A stretch of 14,280 nucleotides of DNA from JBBARC01 sp040400005 (GTDB lineage Bacteria; Pseudomonadota; Alphaproteobacteria; Acetobacterales; Acetobacteraceae). The notes below the pieces were generated by a model. That model was not told where the DNA came from. It saw only the letters and a list, made by a program, of their open reading frames with translations, and made no database searches. The DNA is taken from assembly GCA_040400005.1 (NCBI GenBank), contig JBBARC010000064.1, forward strand, positions 1 through 14,280, read 5' to 3'. Position numbers and translations under genes: made by a program. Below, piece by piece: positions 1 through 6,884 of the stretch (positions are counted from its first letter, which is position 1; each line of letters begins with the position of its first letter).

Positions 1-32
1 AGACCCTTAACGCCTAGGGGCTTGGGAGTTAC

Positions 33-53
33 CTTTTTCTTCAGAAAAAGAAG
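33..53. repeat. Dispersed palindromic repeat, copy A (single half-element)
   Basis: A 21-base stretch is identical to 3895-3915. It contains the inverted repeat CTTTTTCT / AGAAAAAG around a two-base centre. It lies 33 bases before the enoyl-CoA hydratase start. The following bases (AATCTTTT) also resemble the flank of the other copy. It may be a remnant terminator hairpin or a REP-like element of the upstream gene, which is not in the window. Confidence 0.7.
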
Positions 54-86
54 AATCTTTTCCTGTATATAAACGGAACAATATCA

Positions 87-869
87 ATGACCTACGAATT
101 CATCGCGGTTGAAACCACGGGCCACGTGACCACCATCACCATCAACCGCCCGGCCGCGATGAACGCCTTGTTTGGCCCGGTGCACCGCGAGATGGATGCG
201 GCTTTTAACGGCTTTGCCGCCGATGCTGATCAATGGGTCGCCATCCTCACCGGCGCTGGCGAGCGTGCTTTTTCCGCCGGCAACGACCTTAAAGCCACCG
301 CCATGGGCGGCGACATTTCCACCCCCGATACCGGCTTTGGCGGGCTGACCGCACGGTTTGATCTGACCAAACCGATTATTGCCGCGGTCAACGGCGTTGC
401 CATGGGCGGCGGCTTTGAACTGGCGCTGGCATCCGACATTATTATTGCTGCCGACACCGCGGTGTTCGCGCTGCCCGAACCCAAAGTGGGGCTGGCGGCG
501 CTGGCCGGGGGCTTGCATCGGCTGCCGCGTGCCATTGGCTTATCGCGGGCCATGGCGATGATTCTCACTGCTGGGCGGGTGACCGCGGCGGAAGGCCAAA
601 ATTTGGGGTTTGTGCACCAGGTAGTGCCAGCGGCCGACCTACTGACGGCGGCCCACGCCCTTGCCGCCACCATTTGCGCACTCAGCCCGATGTCGATCCG
701 CGCCTCAAAAGAAGCGGTGCTGCTGGGCCTGGCAGAACCTACGTTGAAAGACGCCATCACCAACCAATGGGCGTACCCGGCAATTCAGGCGCTACTGAAG
801 GCTGAAGATTTCATGGAAGGCCCGATGGCCTTTGCCGAACGCCGCGCCCCGGCGTGGAAAGGGCGTTAG
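87..869 (+). CDS. Enoyl-CoA hydratase/isomerase (crotonase) family protein
   Basis: A 260-residue protein of the usual crotonase length. It should bind acyl-CoA thioesters in the cytoplasm and hydrate or isomerise them. The oxyanion-hole segments are visible: SAGNDLKA at about residues 63-70 and AMGGGFELAL at 105-114. Glu131 in LPEPKVGL matches the first catalytic glutamate of enoyl-CoA hydratases. The position of the second glutamate (around 137-141, LAALAGG) has none, as in some isomerase or CaiD-like members, so the exact reaction is uncertain. The C-terminal EGPMAFAERRAPAWKGR is the typical CoA-proximal tail. The ATG is preceded by GGAA eight bases upstream, a weak ribosome site. It converges on glyQ with only 12 bases between stop codons. 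No partner beta-oxidation gene is adjacent, though a CoA-transferase lies about 7 kb away. Confidence 0.9.
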   Translation: MTYEFIAVETTGHVTTITINRPAAMNALFGPVHREMDAAFNGFAADADQWVAILTGAGERAFSAGNDLKATAMGGDISTPDTGFGGLTARFDLTKPIIAAVNGVAMGGGFELALASDIIIAADTAVFALPEPKVGLAALAGGLHRLPRAIGLSRAMAMILTAGRVTAAEGQNLGFVHQVVPAADLLTAAHALAATICALSPMSIRASKEAVLLGLAEPTLKDAITNQWAYPAIQALLKAEDFMEGPMAFAERRAPAWKGR

Positions 870-881
870 TAAGCGGCCCGC

Positions 882-1736
882 TCAGCTTCCGGCCAGCCAC
901 GCTTCACAACAGGCACGCGCCAGGGCGCGCACGCGGCCAATATAACTTGCCCGCTCCGACACCGAAATAACCCCGCGGGCATCTAGCAGGTTAAACGCGT
1001 GGCTGGCTTTGATGCATTGGTCGTAGGCCGGCAGCGATAATGTGTGGGTCAGCAGGGCTGCGCATTCCGTTTCACTATCGGCGAAATGGCGCATCAGCAT
1101 AGCGGTATCGGCACATTCGAAATTATAGGCGCTGTATTCACGCTCGGCGCGCAAAAACACATCGCCGTAGGTTACCCCCTGGCCGTTAAAATCGAGGTCG
1201 TAAACGCTTTCCACGCCCTGCACGTACATCGCCAGACGTTCCAGCCCATAAGTGAATTCGGCGCACGGCACCGCCACGGGAATGCCGCCAACCTGTTGAA
1301 AATAGGTGAACTGGGTCACCTCCATGCCGTCGCACCACACTTCCCAACCCAGGCCCCAGGCGCCCAAGGTGGGGCTTTCCCAGTCATCTTCGACAAAGCG
1401 AAAATCGTGCAGGGCAGTGTCGATGCCAATCGCGCGGTAGCTTTCCAAAACCAGCTCTTGGGCATCGGCCGGGCTGGGTTTTAGGATCACTTGGTACTGA
1501 TAATAATGCTGCAAGCGGTTGGGGTTTTCGCCGTAACGGCCGTCGCTCGGGCGGCGGCAGGGTTGCACGTAAGCCGCCCGCCAAGGCGCTGGCCCCAAGG
1601 CACGCAGCGTGGTTGCCGGGTGGAAGGTGCCAGCGCCCATTTCCATGTCGTAGGGTTGCAAAATCAGGCAGCCTTTGGCCGCCCAATAGGCGTGCAGGCG
1701 CAGAATAATATCCTGAAAACTGGGTTTGCCGGCCAT
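882..1736 (-). CDS. glyQ: Glycyl-tRNA synthetase alpha subunit
   Basis: A 284-residue class II aminoacyl-tRNA synthetase subunit that forms the catalytic half of the bacterial alpha2beta2 glycyl-tRNA synthetase. It activates glycine with ATP for transfer to tRNA-Gly. The N-terminal FQDIILRLHAYWAAKGC and LQPYDMEMGAGTFHPAT are diagnostic of GlyQ. The motif 2 region lies at about residues 53-86 (PCRRPSDGRYGENPNR) and motif 3 at 159-173 (EFTYGLERLAMYVQ). The length is normal and no lesion is seen. GlyQ needs the beta subunit GlyS for tRNA binding, and glyS usually follows directly. Here the downstream side is taken by the convergent enoyl-CoA hydratase gene, so glyS must lie elsewhere. The start is the ATG at 1736; no strong ribosome site precedes it. 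It is divergent from the gene at 1830, with 93 bases between. Confidence 0.97.
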   Translation of the reverse strand: MAGKPSFQDIILRLHAYWAAKGCLILQPYDMEMGAGTFHPATTLRALGPAPWRAAYVQPCRRPSDGRYGENPNRLQHYYQYQVILKPSPADAQELVLESYRAIGIDTALHDFRFVEDDWESPTLGAWGLGWEVWCDGMEVTQFTYFQQVGGIPVAVPCAEFTYGLERLAMYVQGVESVYDLDFNGQGVTYGDVFLRAEREYSAYNFECADTAMLMRHFADSETECAALLTHTLSLPAYDQCIKASHAFNLLDARGVISVSERASYIGRVRALARACCEAWLAGS

Positions 1737-1829
1737 GGTGCTTTTATGCCCAAACAGAAATTAGCGGTGATACGAAAGGCGATGCGTGCGGTATAGCCGT
1801 GGCAGCGGCGACAGGGAACGGGGCGGTAG

Positions 1830-2210
1830 ATGCGAATGGCGTTAAGGCGGGCGGACAGTATCGGGATCGCCGTCGTGCTGATCCTGGGGGCCGGCATCTT
1901 CGCCTACCGCGCCGCCTACATTGAACCGCGTATGTGGGGCACCATTTGCGCCGCCGCCCCGCGGCCCCTGGCCTGCGAACCGCGCGCGGCCCTGCTGTGG
2001 CTGCAGCGTTTTTATCTTTGGGGGTGGGCGGCCTTCGGCATGGGTGTGTTGGGGTTTTTGCGCATCGGCGGGGTGCCCGTGCAAGCCGCCGGCGTCGCCA
2101 TCGGCATCGCCGCCATCGCTAATTACAACGCCAACTGGGGGGCTGTGGGCCTGGCACTCGGCCTATTGGGCTGGATCAGCAGCCCGATGCCGCCTGACCA
2201 CGCAGCCTAG
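1830..2210 (+). CDS. Small multi-pass membrane protein of unknown function
   Basis: A 126-residue protein that I do not recognise by name. Four hydrophobic stretches are visible, at about residues 10-28, 53-76, 81-98 and 102-118, so it is probably an inner-membrane protein with four helices. The loop after helix 1 (about residues 29-52) holds two cysteines (in TICAAA and PLACEP), which could pair as a periplasmic disulfide; this is inference. Two ATGs are possible, at 1830 and two codons later. GGGGCGG just upstream is a poor ribosome site. The last 48 bases overlap the 3' end of the convergent GH17-type gene. Both frames look protein-like there, which argues that the two genes have been neighbours for a long time. 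A role linked to that cell-surface glucan enzyme is possible but unproven. Confidence 0.65.
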   Translation: MRMALRRADSIGIAVVLILGAGIFAYRAAYIEPRMWGTICAAAPRPLACEPRAALLWLQRFYLWGWAAFGMGVLGFLRIGGVPVQAAGVAIGIAAIANYNANWGAVGLALGLLGWISSPMPPDHAA

Positions 2211-3731
2211 CGCCAGGATCAGCGCACACGCGTTCCACCCCAGCGATTGGGTGTTTAAAAACCCCTCCTGCGTTAGGCTTACCAGCGCACCAATCGCCAG
2301 GGCGCCGCCGACCAAAGCCTGCTCGCGCCCCGGCAACCCCGGCCGGGCGCCGCGTACAAACCGCGCCAGCACTGCCACCACCGGCACGGCATACGCGCCA
2401 AAGGGGAAATCTCGGTAGCGCGAATCAGCCGCCAGCAACCCCTGATTAACCGCTGCCGCCACCAGCATCAAAAACAAAACATCCGCGAACAAGTGGCCGC
2501 TGGGCGGCATTTTCCCACGCAGCACGCCGCGCACAGCATCCAAACTGCGCGCCCCCGCCAGGGGCTGATCCAGCGATCCGCGCCCCATGGCCAGCAGCGC
2601 CAGCAAAGTTTGGCCGCTCAAATTAACCCACGCCGCCGCCAACACCCGCCGATCATATAAGTACGGGCAGGTATCGGCCGCGGCGATCCCTAACGCGCTA
2701 CCCAACGCCATGCCAAGCACCACGGCGCCGGGGGTAAACCCACCCAACGCCGCCAGCACAACGCCAAGCCCGATCGACACCGCCGTATACGCCGCCCAGT
2801 TGGGCAGGTTGGAAACCGGCCCGGTGAGCGGAATTTTCAGGCTGCGATCCTCAGCAAACACCCCCCAATTCGCCCCCACCCGGCCTTCGCTGGCGTATTT
2901 CCAATCCTGATCGAATGCCTCAATGAAATTATAGTCAAAATGCTCGGTGCCGCTCAGCGCAATAAAGCGGCGTAAAAACGTCGCCGCATTCACCCGGCTA
3001 GGCACCGCATCACGCCGCGCCCGCCCGGCACTGGGCCAGCCAGTTTCGCCAATGGCGATCGGTTTGCCGGGAAATAGCCCGCGCATCTCGTGGTACACAT
3101 CGCCCACATGGGCAACCGCCGCATCAATGCCGGTGGGGGTATCTTCCCAGTACGGCAGCAGATGAATCAGCATCACATCCACATGGGCTGCGACCTCGGG
3201 GAATTGCTTCCAAAAATCCCACACATCGGCATACGCCACTGGCTGCTTAACCGCCGCGCGCACCTGGTCGATCGCCGCTATTAACGCTGCCGGCGGCAAA
3301 TCCCGGCGCAACAGCACCTCGTTACCCACCACCACCCGGGTGATGGTATCGGGGTAGGCGTGCGCCAGCGCGATGCCGCGGGCGATTTCCTGCGCATTGC
3401 GGGCCCGATCCGCCCCCAGCCAAATACCTTGCCATACATGCAGCCCATGCTTTTGCGCCAAAGCCGCCGCGTCGTACTGGCCTTCTATCGCCGCATAGGT
3501 GCGCACGGCGCGGGTCGCCCCCGCCATCAGCGCCATATCGGCATCCGCCTCCGCCGCCGACGGGAATTGCTCCGTCATCGGCGACTGCCCCGCCCGAAAC
3601 GGCGCAAACGACAGCGACGCGAACTTACCCGCAGCCAGCGCCGGGCCAGGGTTTTGCGCCCGGTTCGGCCAGTACCACCCGAGGGTCACCAAACTTGCAA
3701 TCAACAGGCATAATAGAATGGAACGTCGCAT
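2163..3731 (-). CDS. GH17-type beta-glucanase/glucosyltransferase with C-terminal membrane domain
   Basis: A 522-residue protein. An N-terminal signal anchor (residues 4-19) leads into a periplasmic TIM-barrel domain (about 35-305) of the glycoside hydrolase 17 type. VVVGNEVLLRRDL carries the expected acid/base Glu138, and AIGETGWPS carries the expected nucleophile Glu229. After the barrel come about seven hydrophobic segments (roughly 312-331, 334-351, 364-382, 414-434, 444-459, 472-487 and 497-512). Related bacterial enzymes cut or transfer beta-1,3-glucan chains, for example in cyclic or extracellular glucan synthesis. The substrate here is unknown, and no glucan synthase is in the window. 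The stop overlaps the convergent small membrane protein gene by 48 bases. Upstream lies a long inverted repeat, so it probably has its own promoter rather than being read from the oxidase gene. Confidence 0.85.
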   Translation of the reverse strand: MRRSILLCLLIASLVTLGWYWPNRAQNPGPALAAGKFASLSFAPFRAGQSPMTEQFPSAAEADADMALMAGATRAVRTYAAIEGQYDAAALAQKHGLHVWQGIWLGADRARNAQEIARGIALAHAYPDTITRVVVGNEVLLRRDLPPAALIAAIDQVRAAVKQPVAYADVWDFWKQFPEVAAHVDVMLIHLLPYWEDTPTGIDAAVAHVGDVYHEMRGLFPGKPIAIGETGWPSAGRARRDAVPSRVNAATFLRRFIALSGTEHFDYNFIEAFDQDWKYASEGRVGANWGVFAEDRSLKIPLTGPVSNLPNWAAYTAVSIGLGVVLAALGGFTPGAVVLGMALGSALGIAAADTCPYLYDRRVLAAAWVNLSGQTLLALLAMGRGSLDQPLAGARSLDAVRGVLRGKMPPSGHLFADVLFLMLVAAAVNQGLLAADSRYRDFPFGAYAVPVVAVLARFVRGARPGLPGREQALVGGALAIGALVSLTQEGFLNTQSLGWNACALILALGCVVRRHRAADPAQ

Positions 3732-3790
3732 AGCCCTGGTTAGCCGATATGCTCGGCACAGGCCACGGGTGGCGGCAGGCTAAGGCTAAG

Positions 3791-3917
3791 GTCTTCTTTT
3801 CTGAAGAAAAGAAGCAAAAGACTTTTATTATGCTGGGCCTGACTGTGCGGTGGCATGGTAGCCCCAGGCCCAGCGTATAAAAGTCTTTTTGCTTCTTTTT
3901 CTTCAGAAAAAGAAGGT
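3791..3917. repeat. Long inverted-repeat element made of two facing palindromic repeats
   Basis: The left half (3793-3841) and right half (3865-3915) are near-perfect reverse complements, separated by a 23-base loop. Each half itself begins with a palindrome: CTTCTTTTCT/AGAAAAGAAG at 3793-3814 and CTTCTTTTTCT/AGAAAAAGAAG at 3892-3915. The inner part of each half reads CAAAAGACTTTTAT then GCTGGGCCTG. Weaker symmetry continues outward into the TAA stop of the oxidase gene. It sits between two genes read on the minus strand. A transcript would fold into a hairpin of about 50 base pairs, so it may act as a terminator or mRNA 3' stabiliser. A small non-autonomous mobile element is the alternative. 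Confidence 0.85.
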
Positions 3918-3924
3918 TCTTACC

Positions 3925-5718
3925 TTACGGCATCAGCACATCATGCACGGGGGCGGCAAACAGCCGATACGGATCGTAGGTATCCAGCAACGCAAGCGCG
4001 CTATCCCAGTTATCGCCCACTGCTTGGCCGGCGCGCAGCGCGTTGGGGATGGTGGTGCCGATCATGGTGGGGTCTGCCCAGGCAGCGGTGGTGGTGTAGC
4101 CCCACCCTTTAGACCATTCCGGCCGAACGGTTGCGTAAGCGCCGCTATAATTGCTCACCATCCATTGTTCGACATCACGGTAGAACTGGGCAGCACCAGG
4201 GGTGCCGGGCAGGGTAAGAATATCGAACCACACGGCGACATTCCACCCGCTTTGATCGGGCCGTGGCCGCAACGCCGACAGCTGCGGTTGCACGGCGCCA
4301 GCCATTTGCACGTCGGTGGTTTGGTCGAGCCCGGTCACGCGAATTTCCACTGGCCCGTTCATCGGGTACAGCCCTTGCGCTTCGTAGGCGGATCGTTTGG
4401 CCAGAAACATCACGTAAAAGTCGTTAACCACCCGCTGCACATTGGCGCGCGAGGTCACCACCGCGTAGCCATTGGCGGTAACCCGCAAGGTGGTTGGCCG
4501 CACGTACAGGGTCATGTTTTTTGACCAACCCCAAATATCGTAGAGAAATTCCACAACTAGGGCAGACGACACAATATCGTATTGCAACGGACCCAACGTT
4601 TTTACCGACGATGGCGACCCGCTTTGGATCGCGGTGATCAGATCCAGTTCCGATTGCGCCACGTTATCGGAAAACGGGTAATTGTACGGGCTGTTTTTCT
4701 GCACCGAAAAGAACGGTTTTGATGGGCTAACGGTCCATACTTTCAGCCACGGCTTATCGGTATAGGGAAACCAGATCGCCTCCATGCGCCCGGCAGAATT
4801 GAGGTAGCTGGCAATGGTGTTGCCCGAGCTGCCCTGCGGGGCAAACAAGGTTGCTGCCGTTTTATCAATCCAGCTTTGGCAGCGTAACCGCTTGTTAGCG
4901 CCCACCTGCAAAGTGGCCGAGGTGATAAAGCTACGCCCAACATGGGCCAGCAACGGCGCAATGCCGGGATCGTTGCGGGCAAAGGTTTTTAGCACATAGG
5001 CGCTAGCGGCGCTGTTCCACACCACTGCGGTTAACGACAATATAAGGTTACTCACCGAGCCAAACGTGTGCCCCGCGGTAAGCTGCTCGCCCACCGCCGG
5101 CACTGCGGTGCCGTGGCCGTCGATTGCCAGCACACCACCCAGGGTTAAATCGCCAGGTGCGGGGTTGGCGGTTAGCCCCAAGCCTGCATTTTCCAGCACG
5201 GTCAGCAGCGCTTCCATCAAAATACCGGGCTGCGCGGTAACTGTTTTAGGCGTGCCACTGGTGTTGATCGAAACTGCGGTTAAATGCTGGGTGGTATCCA
5301 GCAGCACCACGTTATTGCTGCAGCTTTCGCCCGCCGCCACGGTCAGGGGCGACCAGTTATGCATATCGCCACGCGGGCGCACTTTGTAGCCCGCACCCAC
5401 TGCCCAATTACACACGGTCACCACATCGGCAGGCGTTAACGGTGCGCATGTCCACAGCGCCGATATGGCGATTTCGCCCGACCAGTTCTGGTAGGCTTGT
5501 TGGTATAGCGGGATGGCGGCAGGGAAGGCTGCCGGTGCCGTGCAGGTTGCCGCGGCACTGGCGGGGCTTACTTTAAACGCCGGCGTCCATTTCATCAGCG
5601 CGCCAAGGGCGGCGGCACCGACGGCGGCACGGGCAGATCCGGCAAACACATCGCGGCGCGATGGGCCTGCGGCGTTGCCGCGCAATTCCCCGCCAGCCTT
5701 TTGGGTTGGATTGGTCAT
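3925..5718 (-). CDS. Secreted cholesterol-oxidase-like FAD oxidase (VAO family, covalent flavin)
   Basis: A 597-residue flavoprotein. The N-terminus has a twin-arginine motif (SRRDVFAG, residues 20-27), then a hydrophobic stretch and an Ala-rich cleavage zone near 50-57, so export folded by Tat is likely. The FAD-binding (PCMH) domain follows. VRPRGDMHNWSPLT (113-126) matches the site where His120 would bind FAD covalently, as in Brevibacterium sterolicum type II cholesterol oxidase. LTLGGVLAIDGHGT (191-204) is a second FAD contact region. The C-terminal half resembles the cholesterol oxidase substrate-binding domain; PVEIRVTG (456-463) holds the Glu-x-Arg pair (458, 460) of the active site, and Glu313 may match the gating glutamate. 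Oxygen is the likely acceptor. The substrate is not shown to be a sterol: no steroid genes lie nearby. An excellent ribosome site precedes the ATG. Confidence 0.88.
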   Translation of the reverse strand: MTNPTQKAGGELRGNAAGPSRRDVFAGSARAAVGAAALGALMKWTPAFKVSPASAAATCTAPAAFPAAIPLYQQAYQNWSGEIAISALWTCAPLTPADVVTVCNWAVGAGYKVRPRGDMHNWSPLTVAAGESCSNNVVLLDTTQHLTAVSINTSGTPKTVTAQPGILMEALLTVLENAGLGLTANPAPGDLTLGGVLAIDGHGTAVPAVGEQLTAGHTFGSVSNLILSLTAVVWNSAASAYVLKTFARNDPGIAPLLAHVGRSFITSATLQVGANKRLRCQSWIDKTAATLFAPQGSSGNTIASYLNSAGRMEAIWFPYTDKPWLKVWTVSPSKPFFSVQKNSPYNYPFSDNVAQSELDLITAIQSGSPSSVKTLGPLQYDIVSSALVVEFLYDIWGWSKNMTLYVRPTTLRVTANGYAVVTSRANVQRVVNDFYVMFLAKRSAYEAQGLYPMNGPVEIRVTGLDQTTDVQMAGAVQPQLSALRPRPDQSGWNVAVWFDILTLPGTPGAAQFYRDVEQWMVSNYSGAYATVRPEWSKGWGYTTTAAWADPTMIGTTIPNALRAGQAVGDNWDSALALLDTYDPYRLFAAPVHDVLMP

Positions 5719-5724
5719 TCACTT

Positions 5725-5730
5725 TCCTCC
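5725..5730 (-). promoter_or_regulatory. Strong Shine-Dalgarno site of the FAD oxidase gene
   Basis: On the minus strand GGAGGA stands six bases before the ATG. It is the strongest ribosome site in the window and fixes the start at 5718. Confidence 0.85.
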
Positions 5731-5777
5731 GGTTTGGTCTTTTTTATGATTGGGTTGGCAGGCGTTGAGCTTCACGT

Positions 5778-5827
5778 GCGGGCAGTGCGCCCGATCGGCG
5801 GCCAATGGGGCGCAGTGGCCTGCCCGC
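5778..5827. promoter_or_regulatory. Large GC-rich inverted repeat in the oxidase leader
   Basis: The outer arms GCGGGCAG (5778-5785) and CTGCCCGC (5820-5827) are perfectly complementary. The inner arms GCGCCC (5787-5792) and GGGCGC (5808-5813) are too, with a one-base bulge opposite six bases and a 15-base loop. It lies about 60-110 bases upstream of the oxidase start on the minus strand. It could be a leader-RNA structure, an operator or a repeat copy; no T-run follows on either strand. Confidence 0.6.
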
Positions 5828-6065
5828 GTATTCAACTGCGGAGTTAACCGCGTTAATTTCAGCGCATCTCAATGGTAAAACCGCGTCATACCGGCGAAAT
5901 GCGTAGCCCGATGCGGTTTATGGCACGCACAAAACAAAAACACCAGAATGTTTCGCGTTATGGTTGTATTTTTTTAAACCGCTACCAATGCGCCATCGTT
6001 CACGCGGGCGACCCCGTTGAACCGCGCCGCCGCCAGTGCCATTTACCGGGCTGCCTTCCCCGACC

Positions 6066-6069
6066 GGAG
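6066..6069 (+). promoter_or_regulatory. Shine-Dalgarno site that decides the DUF2076 gene start
   Basis: GGAG stands eight bases before the ATG at 6078. The in-frame ATG at 6036 has no such site, and its 14 extra residues do not resemble the family N-terminus. Confidence 0.75.
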
Positions 6070-6077
6070 ACCACACC

Positions 6078-6878
6078 ATGACCCCCGACGAACGCGATAT
6101 CATTGGCCAGTTCGTTACCCGCGTTAGTGGCACCCAGGTGGCCACGTTTGCCGGTGGATCAGTGCCGGCAACGCGGCCGGCCCTGCCGCCTGTCGACCCC
6201 GAGGCCGACCGCTTTTTGGCCGAGCTTTTTTCTCGCTTTCCGGAAGCACGCTACCGCATCACCCAAACCGCCTTTGTGCACGAAGCAGCCTTGGCCGAGG
6301 CACAAACCCGCATCCAGGCCTTACAGGCCGAGCTGGCACAGCTGCGCCAGGCGCTTAACACCCAGGCCGCACAGCCACGATCGGGCGGGTTTTTCGGTGG
6401 TTTGTTTGGCGGCGGCCAACGCACGCCAGCGCCCGGCTACCCGCAAGCCTATCCACCCCAGGCTTACCCACCCCAGGCTTACCCACCCCAGGCTTACCCA
6501 CCCCAGGCTTACCCAACGGCCTACCCGCCCTCCTATCAGCCCGGCATGTTCTCCGGCGGATCGGGGTTTTTAGGCTCGGCGCTCACGACAGCCGCTGGCG
6601 TTGCCGGCGGTGTGCTGGCAGCCGATGCGATTTCCAGCATGTTCCACCACAACACGGGGTTTGGCGGCGGGCTGCCAGGTGGCTCGCCGTGGGGCGGCGG
6701 CACCACGATTAACGAAACCGTCTATAACAATGCCCCCGCCGACCCTTGGGCTGGCGCCGGCACCAGCGGTGATCCAGGCTGGGCAACGGACACCAGCAGC
6801 GACAGTAGCGCCAACGACGGGGGGGGCGATTGGTCCGGTGGCGGCGATGATGGTGGCGGCAGCGACGATTTCGTCTGA
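6078..6878 (+). CDS. DUF2076 family protein with PPQAY repeats and Gly/Asp-rich tail
   Basis: A 266-residue protein. The start MTPDERDIIGQFVTRV and the segment PEADRFLAELFSRFPEARY (41-59) are typical of DUF2076 proteins, whose function is unknown. A helical, probably coiled-coil stretch follows (about 66-96). Next come GGFFGGLFGGG (103-113), a Pro/Tyr-rich repeat region (119-153) and a hydrophobic Ala/Gly segment (164-189). The tail is Gly-, Ser- and Asp-rich and ends in GGGSDDFV. No signal peptide is seen. The hydrophobic segment is the usual GSALTTAAGVAGGVLAADAI type of the family and might contact the membrane. The 15-base repeat encoding PPQAY is exact, so the length of this region may vary between strains. 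Maf follows after six bases, so the two are probably co-transcribed. Confidence 0.85.
   Translation: MTPDERDIIGQFVTRVSGTQVATFAGGSVPATRPALPPVDPEADRFLAELFSRFPEARYRITQTAFVHEAALAEAQTRIQALQAELAQLRQALNTQAAQPRSGGFFGGLFGGGQRTPAPGYPQAYPPQAYPPQAYPPQAYPPQAYPTAYPPSYQPGMFSGGSGFLGSALTTAAGVAGGVLAADAISSMFHHNTGFGGGLPGGSPWGGGTTINETVYNNAPADPWAGAGTSGDPGWATDTSSDSSANDGGGDWSGGGDDGGGSDDFV
6453..6512 (+). repeat. Four exact tandem copies of a 15-bp unit (PPQAY minisatellite)
   Basis: The unit CCACCCCAGGCTTAC occurs four times without a mismatch at 6453, 6468, 6483 and 6498. It is preceded by a synonymous diverged copy (CCGCAAGCCTAT). Being a multiple of three, gain or loss of units keeps the frame. Confidence 0.97.
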
Positions 6879-6884
6879 TCCGCC

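Larger units (their letters stand above)
5719..6077. other. Non-coding region between divergent oxidase and DUF2076 genes
   Basis: About 360 bases without a convincing gene. It must hold the promoters of two divergent genes. It contains the hairpin at 5778-5827 and a short inverted repeat TTAAC-CGC-GTTAA at 5844-5856 that could be a protein-binding site. It also has an AT-rich patch around 5930-5980 that could hold promoter sequences. I could not assign convincing -35/-10 boxes. Confidence 0.6.

Noticed and set aside
66..73. TATATAAA before the enoyl-CoA hydratase gene as a -10 box
   Set aside because: No -35-like sequence lies at a proper distance; the site where it would be is inside the palindromic repeat.
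5968..5976. T-run in the oxidase-DUF2076 gap as an intrinsic terminator
   Set aside because: No stable stem lies directly before it on either strand, and both flanking genes read away from the gap.
6036..6077. Earlier ATG for the DUF2076 gene
   Set aside because: No ribosome site, and family members start at MTPxER, which is the ATG at 6078.
5872..6081. A 69-codon open frame (+) in the gap before the DUF2076 gene
   Set aside because: It runs into the DUF2076 start, has no ribosome site, and the predicted peptide (many Arg, His, Pro, Cys) looks like translated non-coding DNA.
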